64,000 nucleotides of DNA from Streptomyces roseirectus (GTDB lineage: Bacteria > Actinomycetota > Actinomycetes > Streptomycetales > Streptomycetaceae): positions 1,364,001-1,428,000 of the forward strand of contig NZ_CP060828.1 in NCBI RefSeq assembly GCF_014489635.1, written 5' to 3'. Shown here in pieces: positions 24,417 through 33,518 of the stretch; the first letter of the stretch is position 1, and the number at the start of each line of letters is the position of its first letter. Both the position numbers and the translations under genes were made by a program. Under the pieces are notes generated by a model. The model was not told the DNA's origin and made no database searches. It saw nothing but the letters and a program-made list of their open reading frames with translations.

Positions 24417-24995
24417 TCACCCCTCCCCCGGCTCCGGCAGTGTCGCGAGCCCGGCGCGCAGGAACCGCATCGCCGTGTCGATGTCGGCCGCCTCCGGCCG
24501 GTGGCACAGCTCGCTGATGACGGCGGCGGCAGCGGCGGCGGCCATGCGCGGGCCGAAGTCCCCGGGATCGGCGCCGCGTTCCTGCGCGAGGAGACGGGCG
24601 CCCTCCTCCACGACGTCCGCGAGGCGGGCGTTCGCGACGGCCTTGAGCTGCGGGTTCAGGTCGAACATGCGGTCGGAGAGGTCGTCCAGCTCGTCGGGGT
24701 CGGCGAGTTTGTCGCGCACCCAGTCCTCCAGCGCGTCCACGGCGAGCCGGCCGGGACGGCGTTCGCGCAGCACCTGGGCCAGCCGGTCGGCCATGGACGT
24801 GAAGCGGTCCAGCGCGAGGTCGAGCTTGGACGGGAAGTACAGCGTGACGGTGCGGGCCGAGACCTCGGCGCGTTCCGCGACCTCCGCGATCGTCGTCACC
24901 TCGAAGCCCTGTTCCGCGAACAGTTGGTACGCCGCCCGCAGGATCGCCTCCCTGCGCCGGGCCTTGCTCCGCTCCCGCAGACCTTCGTTCGCCAT
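24417..24995 (-). CDS. TetR family regulator, likely repressor of the adjacent MMPL exporter
   Basis: 192 aa. The HTH AILRAAYQLFAEQGFEVTTI and AEVSARTVTLYFPSKLDLAL is canonical. The rest is a helical effector domain (LADPDELDDLSDRMFDLNPQ). It is divergent from the MMPL gene; the 131-bp gap is AT-rich for this genome (TAAATTACAG and CAAAAATACC around 25018-25043), as expected for shared promoters. CAGC-N13-GCTG is the only dyad I see there and it is weak. Local repression of the exporter is the usual arrangement. Confidence 0.88.
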   Translation of the reverse strand: MANEGLRERSKARRREAILRAAYQLFAEQGFEVTTIAEVAERAEVSARTVTLYFPSKLDLALDRFTSMADRLAQVLRERRPGRLAVDALEDWVRDKLADPDELDDLSDRMFDLNPQLKAVANARLADVVEEGARLLAQERGADPGDFGPRMAAAAAAAVISELCHRPEAADIDTAMRFLRAGLATLPEPGEG

Positions 24996-25126
24996 ACGCG
25001 GACTTTACCACCGACAGCTAAATTACAGTCTGCTGCAAAAATACCTTAGGCTGCACTGGAGAGCGGCGCCGACGGGATGTTCCGGCGCCTTCTTCCCGCA
25101 TGGACACACAGAGGACGGAGACGGAC

Positions 25127-27370
25127 ATGGCGTCACGCCTGTACGACTGGGCGCGCTGGGCCGCCCGCCACCGGGGCCGGGTCGTGGCGGCCTGGCTGCT
25201 GCTGCTCGCCGTGGTCGGCACCCTCGGGATCACCCTGCACGGCAAGCCGTCCAACGAGTTCTCGGTGCCCGGCATCGAGTCGCAGCGGGCCCAGGACCTG
25301 CTGGAGAAGAAGTTCCCGCAGGCGGCGGGCGGTACGGCACGCGTCGTGTTCGCGGCGCCGCGGGGCACGAAGCTCACCGACCCGGCGCCGGGCGCGGCGC
25401 TCGGCGCGAGCCTGAAGAAGGCCGCCGCGATACCCGGCGTGCTCCAGGTCGGCAAGCAGACGGTCTCACCGGGCGGGCGGATCGGCTACGCGGACGTCCA
25501 GTTCCGGGTCGCCGCCGACCAGGTGCCGCAGAGCGCCAAGGACGCGCTCTCCGCGTCGATGTCCGAGGCCCGCAGGGCAGGCATGGACGTCGAGTTCGGC
25601 GGCAGCGCGATGCAGCCGAAGGTGGAGGTCGGCGGGCCCGCCGAGGTCGTCGGTGTCGTCGTCGCGTTCGCCGTGCTCGCGCTGGCGCTCGGGTCGCTCG
25701 TCGCGGCCGGGCTGCCGCTGATCACCGCGCTCGTCGGAGTGGCGATCGGGGTGCTCGGCGTCCAGTTCGCCTCCGGGTTCATGGAGATGACGAACACCGC
25801 GACGGTCCTGGCCCTGATGATCGGCCTCGCCGTCGGCATCGACTACGCCCTCTTCATCATCTCCCGCCACCGCGAACAGCTCGCCGACCCCGACCAGGAC
25901 GTCCCCGACTCCATCGCCCGCGCGGTCGCCACCGCCGGCGGCGCGGTCGTCTTCGCGGGCGCGACCGTCATCGTCGCGCTGGCCGCCCTCGCCGTGACGG
26001 GCATCCCGTTCCTGACGGTGATGGGGCTGGCCGCCGCCGGGACCGTGCTGCTGGCGGTGCTGGTGGCGGTGAGCCTGGTGCCGGCGGTGCTGGGGATGCT
26101 CGGGGAGCGGCTGCGGCCGAAGCGGGCGCGTACGGGAGTCGCCGAGGGTTCGACGTCACCCGGCGAGCGCACCTCCCGCCGGCCCCGCCGCACGGCCGAA
26201 CGCGCCCCCGGTGCCTGGGGGTTGGCGTGGGCCAAGGCCGTCACCCGCAAGCCGCTGCTCGTGCTGATCGCCGGGACCATCGGGCTGTTGGCGCTGGCCC
26301 TGCCCGCCCGTGACCTGCGCCTCGGCCTGCCGAGCTTCGCGTCGCAGCCCGCCGACAGCACCCAGCACAAGAGCTACGGCCTGCTCACCGAGGGCTTCGG
26401 CGCCGGGTTCAACGCGACGCTGACGGCGGTCGTCGACACCTCCCGCGTTCCGGTCGCCGACCGCGCGGCCACCGTGAGCGACCTGCGCGCCTCCCTCGCC
26501 GCCGACCGTGGCGTCGCCGCCGTCGCCCCGGCCGTCCCGAACGCGGACAACACCCTCTCCGTCGTCTCCGTCGTCCCGAAGACCGGTCCGGACGCCCGCG
26601 CCACGACCGACCTGGTCCACCGGCTGCGCGCGCACGAGCCCGACGTCTCGAAGGCGGGCGGCACTCTCTACATCGCGGGCGCGACGGCGGCCGGGATCGA
26701 CGTCTCCGCGAAGCTCTCCGACGTGCTGCCCCTGTTCATCGCCGTGATCGTGATCCTCGCGCTGATCCTGCTGACCGTCGCGTTCCGGTCGGTGCTGGTC
26801 CCGCTGAAGGCGGCGCTCGGGTTCCTGCTGTCGATCGCCGCGTCGCTCGGCGTGACGGTGTGGGTCTTCCAACAGGGCCATCTCAACGGGCTGTTGGACA
26901 TTCCGTCGGCCGGTCCGGTGACCGCGTTCCTCCCGGTCCTGCTCATCGGCGTCCTCTTCGGACTCGCCATGGACTACGAGGTGTTCCTCGTCAGCCGCAT
27001 GCGCGAACACCACGAACACACCGGTGACGCCGCCGAGTCCGTCACCCACGGCATGGCGAGCAGCGGGCGGGTGGTCAGCGCCGCCGCCCTCATCATGGCC
27101 GCGGTCTTCGGCGGGTTCATCTTCAACCACGACCCCATCATCAAGTCGATCGGCTTCGCCCTGTCCATCGGCGTCCTCATCGACGCCTTCCTCGTCCGCA
27201 TGACCCTCGTCCCCGCGACGATGGCCCTCCTCGACCGCCACGCCTGGCGCCTGCCCGCCTGGCTCGACCGCATCACCCCGAACGTCGACATCGAGGGCAC
27301 CACCCTCCCGCCCCGGGCGACGCCCGCCGCCGTCCCGCAGCGCACCGAAGTGCCCGAAACCGTGCGGTGA
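25127..27370 (+). CDS. MMPL (RND superfamily) exporter
   Basis: 747 aa from the ATG at 25127, chosen because ACGGAG sits 7 nt upstream; an ATG at 25100 has no such site. MASRLYDWARWAARHRGRVV leads into TM1, followed by the loop NEFSVPGIESQRAQDLLEKK and two sets of membrane helices. The conserved intramembrane Asp-Tyr motifs are GIDYALFIISRHRE and AMDYEVFLVSRMRE. It is a proton-driven exporter of lipophilic compounds, probably repressed by the divergent TetR. It ends at a strong terminator. Confidence 0.93.
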   Translation: MASRLYDWARWAARHRGRVVAAWLLLLAVVGTLGITLHGKPSNEFSVPGIESQRAQDLLEKKFPQAAGGTARVVFAAPRGTKLTDPAPGAALGASLKKAAAIPGVLQVGKQTVSPGGRIGYADVQFRVAADQVPQSAKDALSASMSEARRAGMDVEFGGSAMQPKVEVGGPAEVVGVVVAFAVLALALGSLVAAGLPLITALVGVAIGVLGVQFASGFMEMTNTATVLALMIGLAVGIDYALFIISRHREQLADPDQDVPDSIARAVATAGGAVVFAGATVIVALAALAVTGIPFLTVMGLAAAGTVLLAVLVAVSLVPAVLGMLGERLRPKRARTGVAEGSTSPGERTSRRPRRTAERAPGAWGLAWAKAVTRKPLLVLIAGTIGLLALALPARDLRLGLPSFASQPADSTQHKSYGLLTEGFGAGFNATLTAVVDTSRVPVADRAATVSDLRASLAADRGVAAVAPAVPNADNTLSVVSVVPKTGPDARATTDLVHRLRAHEPDVSKAGGTLYIAGATAAGIDVSAKLSDVLPLFIAVIVILALILLTVAFRSVLVPLKAALGFLLSIAASLGVTVWVFQQGHLNGLLDIPSAGPVTAFLPVLLIGVLFGLAMDYEVFLVSRMREHHEHTGDAAESVTHGMASSGRVVSAAALIMAAVFGGFIFNHDPIIKSIGFALSIGVLIDAFLVRMTLVPATMALLDRHAWRLPAWLDRITPNVDIEGTTLPPRATPAAVPQRTEVPETVR

Positions 27371-27382
27371 TCGAGGAAGTGC

Positions 27383-27421
27383 CGTGCCGTGGGCTCCCGA
27401 TGGGGAGGAGCCCACGGCACG
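27383..27421. terminator. Bidirectional terminator
   Basis: CGTGCCGTGGGCTCC (27383-27397) pairs perfectly with GGAGCCCACGGCACG (27407-27421), a 15-bp stem with a 9-nt loop. It lies between the convergent MMPL and I36-type genes. Confidence 0.88.
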
Positions 27422-27427
27422 AGCCGT

Positions 27428-27772
27428 TCACCGGACGAGGACCACGGAGTTGATCGGCGTCATGTTGTAGGGCAGGAACTCACCCGTCTGACGGACGACG
27501 GCGCTGCAGTTGACGCCGTCGTAGCCGTAGCAGAGCTGGAAGCCCGCGCCGCCGGTCTGGTTGTGGACCAGGACCCGGTCGCCGGTGACGTTGACGAGGT
27601 TGTGGGCGCCGTAGCTGTAGAAGATGTTGCGGCTCAGGATGGTGCCGTTCGTCTCGCGGATGCACAGTGCCCCGCTCGGACAGGGCGTCGCCGCACTGGC
27701 GGCGGGTGCCGTGGCGAGGCCGGCTCCCATGGCGAGAGCGAGTCCCGCGACGGTCGTCATGATCTTGCGCAT
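27428..27772 (-). CDS. Small secreted peptidase-inhibitor-like (I36 family) protein
   Basis: 114 aa from the ATG at 27772, preceded by AGGGGAG. A Sec signal peptide (MRKIMTTVAGLALAMGAGLA, cleavage after ASA) leads to a mature domain with CPSGALCIRETNG, FYSYGAHNLVNVTGDRVLVH and CYGYDGVNCSA. This resembles the SMPI-like beta/gamma-crystallin fold (Streptomyces metalloproteinase inhibitor family). Four cysteines could form two disulfides. Inhibition of a protease is the family role, unproven here. It is a single gene. Confidence 0.8.
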   Translation of the reverse strand: MRKIMTTVAGLALAMGAGLATAPAASAATPCPSGALCIRETNGTILSRNIFYSYGAHNLVNVTGDRVLVHNQTGGAGFQLCYGYDGVNCSAVVRQTGEFLPYNMTPINSVVLVR

Positions 27773-28055
27773 TGCTTTCTCCCCTGTTGTGTGGTGCCTG
27801 GTGCGTCGTGGTTTGCCGGGTCGTGCCCGCTCGCGAGTCGGGCGGGCGGCGGTGCGAGGGCGGCTCGGGAGCGGTGGGTGGCCCCGGGTCGGCGCCGGGG
27901 CCACGGTCCGCGCGATGTCCTCGTGCTCCAGCCTGTCGGGCGGGCGGAGTTTGGCGCCACCATGTTCAGCGGTGGCCTAAAAGGGCTGGTCGGCGGCGTG
28001 GCAGGGGTGAAGACTGGGCCCAGAGCTGCGGCCGACGGGGGATAGGGGCGCGCGC

Positions 28056-29054
28056 GTGACGCTTCGGGTTCACTTCACGGCCGACGACCTGTCCCGGATC
28101 CGACTCGTGCGGGAACCCGACCCGCTGTGGGAGACGGTGCTCAGCGTCGCCGTGCTGACGACGGCCCAGGGCCGGGCGGTGTTCGACCCGTGGCGCGCGC
28201 AGGTGCGGGCGGGGCTGCGCCGGCTGCCGTGCGCGGTGGTGCGGACGCTGCGCACGCTGGCGCCGCCGGTGGGCGCCTTCCCCGACTTCCTGACGCCCGC
28301 CGAGGCGTCCGACGGCCTGGAGGCGGGGCTGGACGCGGTGCTGTCCACGCCGCGCCGCCGGCTCCACCGCGAGGTGGCCGCGTTGCCGGGCGCGCCGCCC
28401 TGGACGCGTCCGCTGGCCGAGGGCGATCCGCAGGCCCTGAAGGAGCTGGGCGAGGCGCTGCGCACCTACCACCGCGCGGCGCTCGCCCCGTACTGGCCCC
28501 GGCTGCGGGCCCTCGTCGACGCCGAACGCGCCCTGCGGTCCCGGGACATGCTGGACGGTGGCAGCGAGGCGCTGCTCGCGGGGCTGGCGCCGACCGTGCG
28601 CTGGCGGCCACCGGTGCTGGAGGTCGACTATCCGGTGGACCGGGATCTGCGGCTGGCCGGGCGGGGCCTCGTCCTCGTCCCCTCGGTGTTCTGCTGGCGG
28701 CTGCCGATCTCCCTCGTCGACCCGGCGCTCCCGCCAGTGCTGGTCTATCCGATCGCCCGCCCGCCGGGCTGGTGGGCCGCCCCCGACCACACCGCCGGCC
28801 GGCGCGGCCTCGCGAACCTCCTCGGGCCGACCCGGGCCGCCTGCCTGCGCCTCATCGAGGACGGCTGCTCCACCGGCGAACTCGCCCGCCGGCTCGGCAT
28901 GACCGCGCCCACCGCCAGCCAGCACGCCACCGTCCTCCGCGAGGCGGGCCTCACGGCTGCGACCCGCCACGGCAACAAGGTCTTCCACACCCTCACCCCT
29001 CTGGGCACGGCCCTCCTGCGCACCGGGCCGGGAGAGGACGCCCGGCGGTCCTGA
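28056..29054 (+). CDS. ArsR/DUF5937-type winged-helix regulator
   Basis: 332 aa from GTG. The N-terminal 230 residues (LRVHFTADDLSRIRLVREPD, LWETVLSVAVL, FPDFLTPAEAS) match the DUF5937 domain often fused to ArsR HTHs in actinomycetes. The HTH is C-terminal (RAACLRLIEDGCSTGELARR, then APTASQHATVLREAGL), with a final wing NKVFHTLTPLG. It is a single gene with no metal-binding cysteine cluster, so its signal is probably not a metal. The target is unknown. Confidence 0.85.
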   Translation: MTLRVHFTADDLSRIRLVREPDPLWETVLSVAVLTTAQGRAVFDPWRAQVRAGLRRLPCAVVRTLRTLAPPVGAFPDFLTPAEASDGLEAGLDAVLSTPRRRLHREVAALPGAPPWTRPLAEGDPQALKELGEALRTYHRAALAPYWPRLRALVDAERALRSRDMLDGGSEALLAGLAPTVRWRPPVLEVDYPVDRDLRLAGRGLVLVPSVFCWRLPISLVDPALPPVLVYPIARPPGWWAAPDHTAGRRGLANLLGPTRAACLRLIEDGCSTGELARRLGMTAPTASQHATVLREAGLTAATRHGNKVFHTLTPLGTALLRTGPGEDARRS

Positions 29055-29063
29055 ACACCAGCC

Positions 29064-29560
29064 TCACTCCCCCTCGCCCCGTTCTCTTCCGCCCCCACCC
29101 CGACGACGCGCCCGCTCGGCGATCCCGCTGGAGATCCTGCCCCTGACCGAAGCGGCCCGATCGAGCGTGCCGTCGCCGAGGCTTCTGGCGGCACCGACCA
29201 CCGCCGGGGACTTGGCCAGGTGCAACAGCACTTCGGCGTCGGCCAGTTCGGCAGCCGCGGTCATCCGCGCCACCAGACGCTCCGTGCCGCGCGCGATGAG
29301 ATCCAGCCGGTTCTGCCGGGCGCTCCTGACCCCGAGGCGGTGCCGGTCCAGTTCGAGCACGGCCGGCGCGTCCTGGAGCCGGAAGCGACGGGCCGGCACA
29401 GCAAGCCACTCCTGAGCCTCGACCTCGACCGCCCTCGCCGCCCCGGCAAGTTCACCGATCCCGGCCTTCCGCTCCGCCTTCCCCGCGAGCGTCCCCGAAG
29501 CCCTCGGACGGCAGCCCCTCCGAGACGAGGAAGCGTTCGGCCTCCGCCCGACTCCCCGGT
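29064..29560 (-). pseudogene. Decayed protein-coding remnant
   Basis: On the minus strand a stretch ending at TGA 29064 has strong G/C-third-position codon use and protein-like sequence (AQEWLAVPARRFRLQDAP, RLVARMTAAAELADAEVLLH). It has no convincing start. Just upstream a second protein-like stretch (RAEAERFLVSEGLPSEGFGD) is in a different frame and meets a stop. A frameshifted or truncated gene explains this better than chance. The family is not recognised. An in-frame GTG near 29402 would allow a shorter intact gene. Confidence 0.35.
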
Positions 29561-29615
29561 GAGCGCGGGGTCTACTCTGTGAGGCCCCCGTCCGACCCGT
29601 GAGGAGTGTCGCGTC

Positions 29616-30548
29616 GTGAAGGTCGAGATCCAGCCGGACGTGCACGAGACCGCGGCGCGGCTGGGGGCGGATGTGCCTTATGCGCTGAGGGCGTTGGTGG
29701 GGCAGTTGGTGGATGATCCTGATAGGGGGAGGCCGTCGGGGTTGCCGGGGATCCTGGATGTGGCGGTGGACGGCAGTATGTTCGACGACTGTCCTGATCT
29801 CAGCGTCGGGTACATCCGTGAGCCGGACCGGATCGAGATCCGGTTCCTGAGGGCGGCCGTCGGCGCTACAACCGGCCCGCCGCAGGAGCAGCGGGAGGAG
29901 GAGCGGCCCCGGCCGGCGGACCCTGTCGCCGACGCGCTCACCGTGCGGGAGGTCGCCGACGCGTGGGGACGTGTCACCGCGTGGCTGCGCCGTCACGCCC
30001 CCGACTCCTACGCGGCCCTCCGCCCCGGCGCGAGCGCCGCTGCCCTCGCCGCGTTGGAGGACACCCTCGCCGTCCCGATCCCCCTCGCGCTGCGCACCCT
30101 CTGGACACTGACGGCGGGTGACGACGGTGCCGGCGGCCGGGGCTGCCTGCCGGGCAACGCGGCGCTGATGGACCTGGACGCCGTGGCCGCCTGCCACCGT
30201 CGGAAATCGGACGCCCAGGCCCACCAGGACGCCCGCGCCGAGGACGAGCGCGTCACGATTTGGGAGCCGACCCGGATCCCGGTGGTCTCCCTGGGCCCGG
30301 CCGACACCACCTCGGGCCTCTACCTGGACACCACGACCGGCTTCCTGGGCCACTGGTCCCGTTACCGCGAAGTCCCCGGCGAAGAAGAACTCGACACCCT
30401 GGTCACCTACTTGGAGGAGATGGCCGACATGCTGGAATCCCCCGCCCTGGCAGGCCGCGACCAGCCCGGCCTGATCGGCGGAACGCTGGTGTGGCTCAGC
30501 AGCATCGACCCGGCCAGGGAAACCGGATGGCGTCCGGCGACCGGCTGA
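29616..30548 (+). CDS. RelE-like domain fused to a SUKH (SMI1/KNR4) domain
   Basis: 310 aa. Residues 1-85 (ETAARLGADVPYALRALVGQ, DDPDRGRPSGLPGILDVAVD, LSVGYIREPDRIEIRFLRA) have the strand/helix rhythm of RelE/ParE-type proteins. After a charged linker (QEQREEERPRPADP), residues about 115-290 fit a SUKH domain: AWGRVTAWLRRHAPDSYAAL, an IPLALRTLWTLTAG-like helix and strand, LMDLDAV, WIPVVSL-type strand, GLYLDTTTGFLGHWSR. SUKH proteins are commonly immunity factors against polymorphic toxins. No toxin gene lies alongside. The N-terminal call is my inference from pattern. Confidence 0.7.
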   Translation: MKVEIQPDVHETAARLGADVPYALRALVGQLVDDPDRGRPSGLPGILDVAVDGSMFDDCPDLSVGYIREPDRIEIRFLRAAVGATTGPPQEQREEERPRPADPVADALTVREVADAWGRVTAWLRRHAPDSYAALRPGASAAALAALEDTLAVPIPLALRTLWTLTAGDDGAGGRGCLPGNAALMDLDAVAACHRRKSDAQAHQDARAEDERVTIWEPTRIPVVSLGPADTTSGLYLDTTTGFLGHWSRYREVPGEEELDTLVTYLEEMADMLESPALAGRDQPGLIGGTLVWLSSIDPARETGWRPATG

Positions 30549-30743
30549 CGCCACCGAAGAGCGAGCCGATCCGGCGGTCGGCGTCTTCCCGTACCGGCGT
30601 GACGGCGAACGCGTCGCGCCCGGCATGGAGCACACCCGCTCCGAACCGTCCGGCCCCTGTAAGGCCGTACGCCGGCGAGGCGAGGGGGAACAGGCCCATG
30701 CCCCGCGTGGAGACGGTCGTCGCGCCCCGCCGGCATCGTCACC

Positions 30744-31855
30744 TCAAGCCGCCAGGACCTTCTCCCCGACCGCGGCCGGAGCAGTGAGCCGCAGGCTCTT
30801 GAGGGCTACGGTCAACAGAACGGTGATCACGACCCCGCCGGCGATCGCGAGCAGGAAGAGCAGGGGCTTACCGGTGTCGCCGAGGGCGAAGGCGCCGCCG
30901 TACGGTGCCTTGCTGGTCGGCCCGAGGATCATGACGAGGGCCCCGGTCACGGCGCCGCCCGCCATGGACGCCGGGATCACGCGCAGCGGATCGGCGAGGG
31001 CGAACGGCACCGCCCCCTCGGGCAGGAAGGCCGCCCCGAGCAGCCAGCCCCCTTCGCGTAGTCGCGCTCCTCCTGGCTGAACAGAGAACGCCGCACCAGC
31101 GCGGCCAGCGGCAGGGCGAGCGCCGGGACCATGCCGGCCGCGACGACGGCGGCCATCATCGTCATGTTGAGGGTGCTGAACCGCGTCGGATCGCCGCCGC
31201 TCAGCTCCACCGCGCCGTAGGCGATGGCCGTCCGGGTGATCACCCCGCCGAGGTCGGCGCAGGCCATCGCGCCGAGGACGAGGCCGGTGGCGACGGTGTT
31301 CTCGAACTGGAGGGAGGCCAGTTCGTTGTGCAGCCAGCCACTCAAGGAGTTGAGCAGTTCCCCGATGACCCCGAGGACCAGGAACGCGGTGACCACGGTC
31401 GTCACCAGGGGGAACAGCCAGGCCGACGCGACACCGCGCCACCGGGCGGGAACCGTGACGCGTCCGAGCCCGAGGGTGACGAACCCGGCGCACGCCCCGG
31501 CGGCCAGCCCCGAGAGGACCCCGCCCTGGACCCCGGCGGCGGCCAGTCCGCCCACGGCCGCCGGCACCACCGCGGCCCGTCCGGCCAGGCTGTGGGCGAC
31601 GAGTCCGGCGACCGCCACGGGGAGGAAGGCCAGCGCGGTGAGGCCGGTCTTGAGCAGCAGCGCCGCCCACGTGCGCAGTTGGGTCCAGTCGCCGGTGAAC
31701 AGGAGCTGGGAGGCGCTGTCCGAGAGGTGCGAGCCACCGACGGCGAGCGCGAGGACGACCATGACGCCGGGTATCGCGACGAGCGGTCCGAGCTGGGGGG
31801 CGTAGCCGGTCAGCCGGGCGGCGAGCCGAGGGCCGGGCGGGGTGCGACGGGGCAT
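30744..31855 (-). pseudogene. PTS fructose-type EIIC permease, frameshifted
   Basis: The ATG at 31855 follows AGGAG at 8 nt and opens MPRRTPPGPRLAARLTGYAP. Eight or more hydrophobic helices follow, including MACADLGGVITRTAIAYG, where the family has a GGPxN-type loop. At 31048-31052 the minus strand reads GGGGG. One more G, or a -1 slip, is needed to continue into GWLLGAAFLPEGAVPFALAD and DPLRVIPASMAGG, which are clear EIIC-Fru signatures ending at 30744. As written the protein stops soon after residue 290. No EIIA, EIIB, HPr or EI gene is nearby. Sequencing error, true mutation and ribosomal slippage all fit. Confidence 0.8.
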
Positions 31856-31939
31856 GGGAAGACTCCTGGGGAAAGGGTGGGGACGTGCGGGGCGGCGGCA
31901 CCTGCGGGCCACGGCGACGGCCGTGGCCCGCGCGAGGTG

Positions 31940-33280
31940 TCAGCTCGTCGTGATGAGTTCGGAGCCGAACTTCTGGAGGATGTCGTCCAGCTTCACCCCG
32001 ACCATGTGGATCGTCTTCCGGCCGCAGCAGTTGTCCCAGAAGGCGCCCGCGTTCAGGCCCACGATGTAGGCCGCGATGCCGCTGCGGTCGGTGATGTAGA
32101 TGGGGGCTCCGGAGTCTCCGGGCTTGGTCTCCAGCCCGTTGTTGTAGCTCGGGAAGTTGGTGCCGCCCTTCTCGAAGACGAAGCCGGAGTTGTTCTTGAT
32201 GCAGACGTCCGTGCCCGGCCAGCAGATGTTGATCTGGCCGTTGGAGATCGGGTGGCCGCAGTGGTTGAAGCTGACCGCGCCGCTCACGCACACCTGAAGG
32301 CCGAAGTAGACCGGCTGCTTGCCGAAGACCCTGATGTGGCTGCCGCTGATCTGGCTGCCCCCGGTGTAGATGATCGGGGCGTAGTCGGTGCCGCTCAGCT
32401 CCTCGGCGTCGACGTCCGTGTCCCGCTTGTAGACCTTGCCCACATAGTTGCTGGTCGCGCCCCCGCTGTAGTTGCGGTTGTAGACGTTGACCCACCAGCC
32501 GTAGCAGTGCGCGGAGGTCAGCAGCTTGTCGCCGCCGGGCCAGTCCTTGACCGCGACCCCGCCGGTGCAGGTGTTTCCGCCGGTCGCGCCGATCAGCGCG
32601 TTCCCGCCCCAGAAGGGCGACCAGTCGGAGAAGCGGGTGTTCTGGGGCTCCATCCGGGACTGGGACGTCGCCAGCTGCCCCGGGTGCGCGTCGCTGAGCT
32701 GCTGGAGGGCCGAGTCGGGGGCGTCGCTGCGGACCTGGAGCTTGTCGCTCTGGGCGTCGTACTGCGCGGAGACGCCGTAGGTGGCCGCCTCGGGCGCCCA
32801 CTGGCGGTCCGTGACCGTCTTGTCGAGGCTGTCCAGGGTGGCCTGGGTGAACTGGCTGGTCTTGACGGTGGCGTGCGCGTCGGCCGGGATCTGGGCGGTG
32901 ACCTGGGCCTGCTCGTCGGCGGAGGTGCCGGCCGGCAGGACCAGGACGGGGGCGGAGGCGTCGCCGAAGACGCCCAGGGCCGCGTGGTCCTTGGCGACCT
33001 TGTCGAGCTGCTGCGCGGCCTGCTCCTCGGAGGTCGGCGCGGACGGGGCGGCGGAGCCGGCCGTGGACTCGGGGACGGTCTCCTTGGGCGCGTCGCTCGC
33101 GTCACCCGCGCCACTCGTGCCACCCGCGTCGGCCGACGGCGGCGCGGAGGCGGCCGGTGCCGCGGGCGGATCGCCCGCGTCGGCGTGGGCGGCGGTGGCG
33201 GGCGCCGCGAACAGGGCCGCGGCGACGGCGGCCATCGCGACGGCCTTCCGCACGCGCGCCGCTTCCGTTCTGATTCTCAC
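31940..33280 (-). CDS. Secreted trypsin-like (S1) serine protease
   Basis: 446 aa from GTG. The signal peptide (VRKAVAMAAVAAALFAAPAT, cleavage near AHA-DAG) is followed by an Ala/Pro/Ser-rich linker (residues 35-85) and a propeptide-like region. The protease domain begins near residue 222. TSAHC gives catalytic H258, a DTDVDAEEL segment the probable Asp, and KPGDSGAPIY the catalytic S390. Cysteines C238/C259, C331/C341 and C353/C360 are placed for disulfides. It is extracellular, with a pro-region that probably assists folding. It lies between the LuxR regulator and the broken EIIC gene, all on the same strand. Confidence 0.88.
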   Translation of the reverse strand: MRIRTEAARVRKAVAMAAVAAALFAAPATAAHADAGDPPAAPAASAPPSADAGGTSGAGDASDAPKETVPESTAGSAAPSAPTSEEQAAQQLDKVAKDHAALGVFGDASAPVLVLPAGTSADEQAQVTAQIPADAHATVKTSQFTQATLDSLDKTVTDRQWAPEAATYGVSAQYDAQSDKLQVRSDAPDSALQQLSDAHPGQLATSQSRMEPQNTRFSDWSPFWGGNALIGATGGNTCTGGVAVKDWPGGDKLLTSAHCYGWWVNVYNRNYSGGATSNYVGKVYKRDTDVDAEELSGTDYAPIIYTGGSQISGSHIRVFGKQPVYFGLQVCVSGAVSFNHCGHPISNGQINICWPGTDVCIKNNSGFVFEKGGTNFPSYNNGLETKPGDSGAPIYITDRSGIAAYIVGLNAGAFWDNCCGRKTIHMVGVKLDDILQKFGSELITTS

Positions 33281-33518
33281 GTCTTGCTCTCATTCTCGAA
33301 GCGGGCGGCGCGGGGCGCACGGGCGCCGTGGTCCGCCCGGGGAGCCGAAGCTGTCCGGGCCGGCGCTGCGCGGGCCGGTCCGGTCGGCGCGGGGAGCCGG
33401 CCGACGGCGGCGGTGTGAGGCACCGCCCGCCCGGGACGGACCCCTCGCGCAGGGCACGATGATGGCCGCGGGGTTCCGCGAGGGGATCCGTGCTTCTACC
33501 CATTTCCGCGCGGAGAGG

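Noticed and set aside
30496..30699. Short minus-strand frame with fairly good codon bias overlapping the SUKH gene end
   Set aside because: 67 codons, no recognised domain and a large overlap with a supported gene. Possibly a remnant, but not enough to call.
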